NCBI RefSeq assembly: GCF_958295425.1
Contig: NC_081136.1
Span: 3,753,311-3,817,310 of the forward strand
DNA from: Solea solea
Lineage: Eukaryota; Chordata; Actinopteri; Pleuronectiformes; Soleidae
Length of the DNA stretch: 64,000 bases
Reading direction: 5' to 3'
The position numbers and the translations under genes were made by a program. This document shows positions 59,523 through 64,000 of this stretch, piece after piece. A model generated the notes under the pieces. It had not been told where the DNA came from. It made no database searches and saw only the letters and a program-made list of their open reading frames with translations. Within the stretch, counting starts at the first letter, position 1; the number at the start of each line of letters is the position of its first letter.

Positions 59523-61089
59523 TCAGTGTTTACAAAACCTGGAAATCATGATGTTCTCAAATGTCTTTTCAGTTTTAATGATTGTTTTTGTCAAATGGAG
59601 CAAAGAAACCAGAACACTTGTATTAATTGTAAAAAAAAAAACAACTCTAAAACCAATTAATCGATTATCAAAATAGTTAATAATTAATGGAAAAAGGGTT
59701 GCAGCCCTAAATGACACCTTCATGTGTTTGTTGGTGGAGACTTTTTCCTCGTGTGGGGAGAAAACTGTGATATCAAAACAGCCAAGACTGTATTTAATGC
59801 AGATTGAATCGAGGATTTGTCATCATATATTCTGTCAGGTGTGAAAGACGTTTTCCTTTGGTGAAGACGGAGGCAGACAGGTGTGTCACCCTCTGCTGGT
59901 CCTCGCCTCCAGAGACTCATTATAATGGGGTCTCCCATTCTCGTGGGATTTCACATAAATAATAGTGGCCCCTGTCAGGAGTCCACTGAGACAGCTGAAC
60001 TGGCAACCAAGACAAACTGTCTGTAAATTACTGAATTCACCTTCTTTTTCACAACTCGACAAGATTAGAATGTGAAAACACAGCTGCAGAGCACAATCTG
60101 GAGCAGAAATATTTATAAATGTGCTTTACAAACTTACTGTACGTGGAAATAACCATTTTTTAATGGAGCTGAAACGATTCAATGTGATTCTTATTTGCCT
60201 AAGCTTTTAAAAAATTACTTTTTGCTTCATATCAGACAAAGCAAACTACTTGAAAAACTACTTTCTGAATCTGATTCAAGAAATAACTGATTAAAATAAT
60301 CATTTAATATTAGTGTAGACCTTGTTTAAACCAATTCTAAGTGGAGTTTATTTTTCCTGAAGGCAATTGCCGCAAATTAGCAAATCACAAAGATTGAAAT
60401 GTAATTCTTCAAATTTGTATTAGTTTCACCTTCCAATAGTTTCCTCTCATGTGACGATGAAAACGCCCCGCGAGCCTAAACAGACGACGTGAGATGACAT
60501 AAGACAGTATACATATCTGATGTTGTCTGAGGTCAAGGACCATTAACAAACCGGCACTGCTTTGATATTTCGTCCTATTTTCATTTTCCTCTTTTTTTAA
60601 TGTGTCAAAGCCAAAAGCTTCTGTTTCTCGTCTAAATCCTCCCACTGGAGTTCCTCTCCCACTTATCTCTTCAAAGTCTTCTCCTTCTCCAAGAATGGGA
60701 AACAAGGTGAACGCTGCTTTAATTGAGCACTTGTACTGTAGATATTTACACACACACCTGCATAATACACCTAAACAACAATAATTACACATAACCTACT
60801 GTAAATATTGTCATTTTAGATGACTTATATTTTAGAGAAGGTACCTATTGTATATTATTATGCTAATGTATATATTTTATTGTCTAATGACTTTTCTTAA
60901 GACTGCGTTACACTCTTAGAAAGGTCACTATTGTACATTTTTTTATAATTAATATCTCAATTAAAAAGATTTAAAAAAATTCGGGTTGTTCATAATGCTT
61001 TGTAAAAAAAAAAAAAAGTAAAACAAAAGGGAAATGGTTGTCGTTAATAGATTAGTATGCTATTATTTGACCAGTCCTACCCACTTGAG
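59523..61089 (-). other. ppp1r12a intron 1, middle part
   Basis: AATCGATT-family copies at 59548-59709 and (weak) 60163-60310; the rest unassigned. Confidence 0.45.
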
Positions 61090-61362
61090 TGTCTGTCTCT
61101 ACCTAACCTTCCCTCTTGTCCTTTCTCTCCCTCACCTGTCCTATGTCCCCCATTTTTTTTCATTTCACCCCAACCTGTCTAGACAGATGGCCACACACCT
61201 TTGAGTCTGGTTCCGTCAGAGTTTTTTTCTCTTCACTGATGCCTTGTGCTTCCTCATTGTGTGAACTGTTGGGTTTCTATTCTCTCTATAATATATTACT
61301 ATGTACAGTGTCTTGAGATAAAGTATGTTATGAGTTGGCACTATACAAATAAAATTGAATTG
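61090..61362 (+). mobile_element. LINE 3' tail (L2/CR1-like) or derived SINE
   Basis: Text AACCTGTCTAGACAGATGGC, TTTTTTTCTCTTCACTGATG, GTGTCTTGAGATAAAGTATG and the end CACTATACAAATAAAATTGA followed by ATTG matches the common fish LINE 3' tail ending in an ATTGA-type repeat. No coding part remains. Confidence 0.6.
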
Positions 61363-64000
61363 TTTTAGAGCATCCACTTTAAGTCACAAATCCAACAATT
61401 AATCTGGTTAAAACAAGCTATCTAGATAGCTAAGTTTTCAGCTTCTAAAATGTGAATATTCTCTGGTTTCTTTGCTTGATATAACAAAGAAATCATTGAA
61501 ATTATGACATTACACAGGTCTATAATTGAGAAAATAACCGTCCGATTAATCATTTATGAAAATAAATAATCTTAAAAGTGCTCTTTTTAACCTACAGATA
61601 ATAACCTATAGAGAAGTGTTTGCGACCATGACGCAGATAAATCTGAGAAAGAAGAGAAAGTATTCGGTGTCTTGACAGCAGGCAGAGGGAGTGAGTCACG
61701 CCTGGGCATAAAAAGAAGAGGAGAGATGGCGATGGCGCTTGTTAATTTTCGAGTTATATAAGGAAACATTATGGTCTTAATCCTGTCCAACGCGTCACAA
61801 TCGGACCCCCCAAGTGACTTATAGAGACGAGTGCTGTGCTCGCAGTGACACACTCAGAGGTGTTATGACTCATTCTCAGACACAGAATTCACCATTTTGC
61901 AGACAACAGTCCATAGGTGTACAGACACACTACAAGGCTGACATAATGTACCGAGTTGTGGAAGTTTTTCTTGAAATTGTCCAGAAGAGACTGAGACGTG
62001 ACAACTCAAAATGTCCACACAAGTCCTGAGGGACTGAGAACACGAGATAATATCCCAGTTCACAAACTCTGGAGAACGTGTCGACTCGATTTTCAGATTT
62101 TGAGGAACGGTGAGATGGCGTCAGATGAAAGACGCCTACGTTCGCAGCCTGCAAATGAATAAACACGAGGACAACATGTACTGTTAATAACAAGGACCAG
62201 GGAGCACAGTCACACACAGATTGACATGAATTGACGTTGTTTTTTCCAGCACCAGCTGATTGAAGAACACTTGAAATATTATAGCGTATTTGCACAACAG
62301 AGTAAAAACAGTCAGTAATTATATTTAAACATTCATTATGGACTTTAATTTTTTGCTTTTAAATTTAAGCTGCACTGTAATATTGTCTTTTATTTGGTTG
62401 TAAATATGAAATCAATACATCACTTATGTGTTTGGGGGCCTCACTATTAAGTGTCATGTACACAAATGGTACATTTCTTTTAATTGAAAGTGATATTTTA
62501 AAGGTAACTAATGGTATAGGAGCGATACCCTTGTCCTTGCTGTCATTACTGATGAATTAAACTCTCTAAAACAGGTCATCTTCTGGGAAGTTGATGTAAT
62601 TGAAAGAAAAAAATCAAGTACTAATTTAATGAATGGACACAGGATGCTGCGTTTGATTAGTCGATGCAGTTTCATGTACGTTACGTGGCCAGTTCTGGAA
62701 AATGTATGTAACAACAAAAACAGGAAATAATGAGAAAACAAATTGAATTTTAGGATTAGAAACAATACTATTTGTATGGTAAACATTTACATGGCTATTA
62801 AAATGTCCAAATTACCAAAAACAGTATAATATCCCACTTTTAATGTTGGGTATCATTTGAATTGTATCAATTCTGGTTCCAATTCGGCTCATCAGTTCAT
62901 GTTCTCATAGATTGCAACTTTCAATTTCAGTATGATTAAAAAAAAACTTCTCTATAAAACAAAAAAACTTATTTTAGGAATCAAACCACAACATTTTCCT
63001 CCGTTTACAGGTATTATCGACAAAATTCATCCGTTGTGACAGAACCAGCTTAACCATCATATACACCAAAGGTCTAATGGTGAATAATAAGTGTTTCAAA
63101 CCTTACTTTCTCACACCACGACATACAAGATTGGCATTATTCGAGCAGCACAAAAAAAAAGGCACCCGTGATGTGCACCTAAAGTATGAAAAGAAGCTTG
63201 TGCTGTGACAGCAAAGAAGAACATGGGCTCAGGCCTCGTCAGGAACATAAATAAATAGAGAAAGGCTTCATTTTAAAGCACCATGGGGGTAACTCGGCCC
63301 CTGAAGGCAGCACATAAAGAGCAAGACCACTGGGAGACGACATCAAAAACTTATGTTGCAAAGAGAGATGTGGGGGGGCATCTCAAGGTGCCATCTCTGT
63401 TTTTTTAAAACATCCAACATCTAACAGACCTGGCTTTATACTGAGGGATTCTCATGACCTTTTATGCAAAACAAAAGACCATTTCATATCATGTTTAGTT
63501 CACACAACAAACTTTAATAGGGCTGGAACTAAGGATACTATTCATAATTAATCTGTCCATTATATTCTCAATTTAGTCACGTAGTTTAGTCCATAAAGTG
63601 CTGATAAATGTCGATCAGGGTTCCTCAAACCTCAAAATGATGTCTTGTTTTGTCCACAACCCAAAATTCTTAATCACTTGTTTATGAATGTTTTCTGGTT
63701 TCTTTGCTCCGCGTGACACTTAGAAGCTAAATTTTGAATAAAATACTAAAACTAATGGTTGCCCGATTAATAATCGATAAACCTTTGCAGCCTTAAACTC
63801 TGACACCTATGAAATCTGTGGATTTTTATAGACGTTTACATCATCTGTTGAAAATCAAGATATGGGATTAATAAACCTAATCTAGAACTCCAAGGAAAAC
63901 CAATCCAAAAAGGGCACAGAGGCATTAGTAGGAACTTCTAGGAGCTTCTAATGTTTTCTTGTGTGCCTTTAATTTACGCAAACTTACCATTTAACCAAAC
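61363..64000 (-). other. ppp1r12a intron 1, right part
   Basis: AATCGATT-family copies at 61430-61570 and 63519-63797. No exon, RNA gene or other gene recognised up to the window edge. Confidence 0.45.

Noticed and set aside
59320..59551. Repeat peptides (SECERFLI / HSEIRKxL) as a small gene
   Set aside because: Both strands are open because the 24-bp minisatellite lacks stops; no start context, splice sites or flanking coding sequence.
61090..61362. Small plus-strand gene (66 codons)
   Set aside because: The sequence matches a non-coding LINE 3' tail common in fish genomes.
57261..64000. ppp1r12a exon 1 within the right end
   Set aside because: I looked on the minus strand for the conserved N-terminus and the KVKFDD motif and found none; exon 1 must lie beyond 64000.

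Overview
The window is vertebrate nuclear DNA, almost certainly from a ray-finned fish and probably a percomorph. Evidence seen: two genes with clear vertebrate orthologues in the order and orientation found on human 12q21 (PAWR then PPP1R12A, both minus strand here), spliced genes with fairly short introns, abundant (CA)n, and many copies of short interspersed repeats of a kind common in teleosts. No prokaryotic features are present.

Layout. 1-5159 is intron of pawr (minus strand) plus repeats. 5160-5816 is the first coding exon of pawr (Par-4), with a polyglutamine tract, and a non-coding 5' exon ends at 6176. 6.3-9.7 kb is repeat-rich intergenic DNA. 9686-21274 (plus strand) is the most unusual gene: a predicted 3,661-residue type I membrane protein with a V-C2 immunoglobulin pair of the CXADR/CTX family at each end. 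Between the pairs lies an uninterrupted stalk of 97 units of 32 residues (96 bp), with no length change until the final unit. The large open frame ends artificially at 20575. Reading through a splice donor into two small in-frame exons gives a cytoplasmic tail with a YISL motif and a C-terminus (EEWYV) that fits a class II PDZ ligand. 21.3-23.7 kb holds a tandem-repeat block and a SINE. 23.7-57.3 kb is ppp1r12a (MYPT1, the myosin phosphatase targeting subunit), minus strand, from exon 2 to the stop codon; exon 1 lies beyond the right edge. 57.3-64 kb is its intron 1, filled with old repeats.

I placed every ppp1r12a junction by hand. The 24 standard segments sum to 2,829 nt (942 residues plus stop) and stay in frame throughout. 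Beyond the standard transcript there are two in-frame cassette exons (43631-43738 and 40604-40756). There is also a second terminal exon (29359-29496) that, like the usual last exon (25587-25673), encodes a perfect four-heptad leucine zipper. One standard exon is only 17 nt long.

Functional links. Par-4 and MYPT1 are neighbours, are known to work in the same smooth-muscle phosphatase/ZIPK circuit, and both encode the same REKRRSTGV phospho-motif. The giant CXADR-like gene sits between them on the opposite strand, head-to-head with pawr and tail-to-tail with ppp1r12a. Its function is unknown; an adhesion or mucosal surface role is inference. All calls were made by reading the sequence, without database searches.
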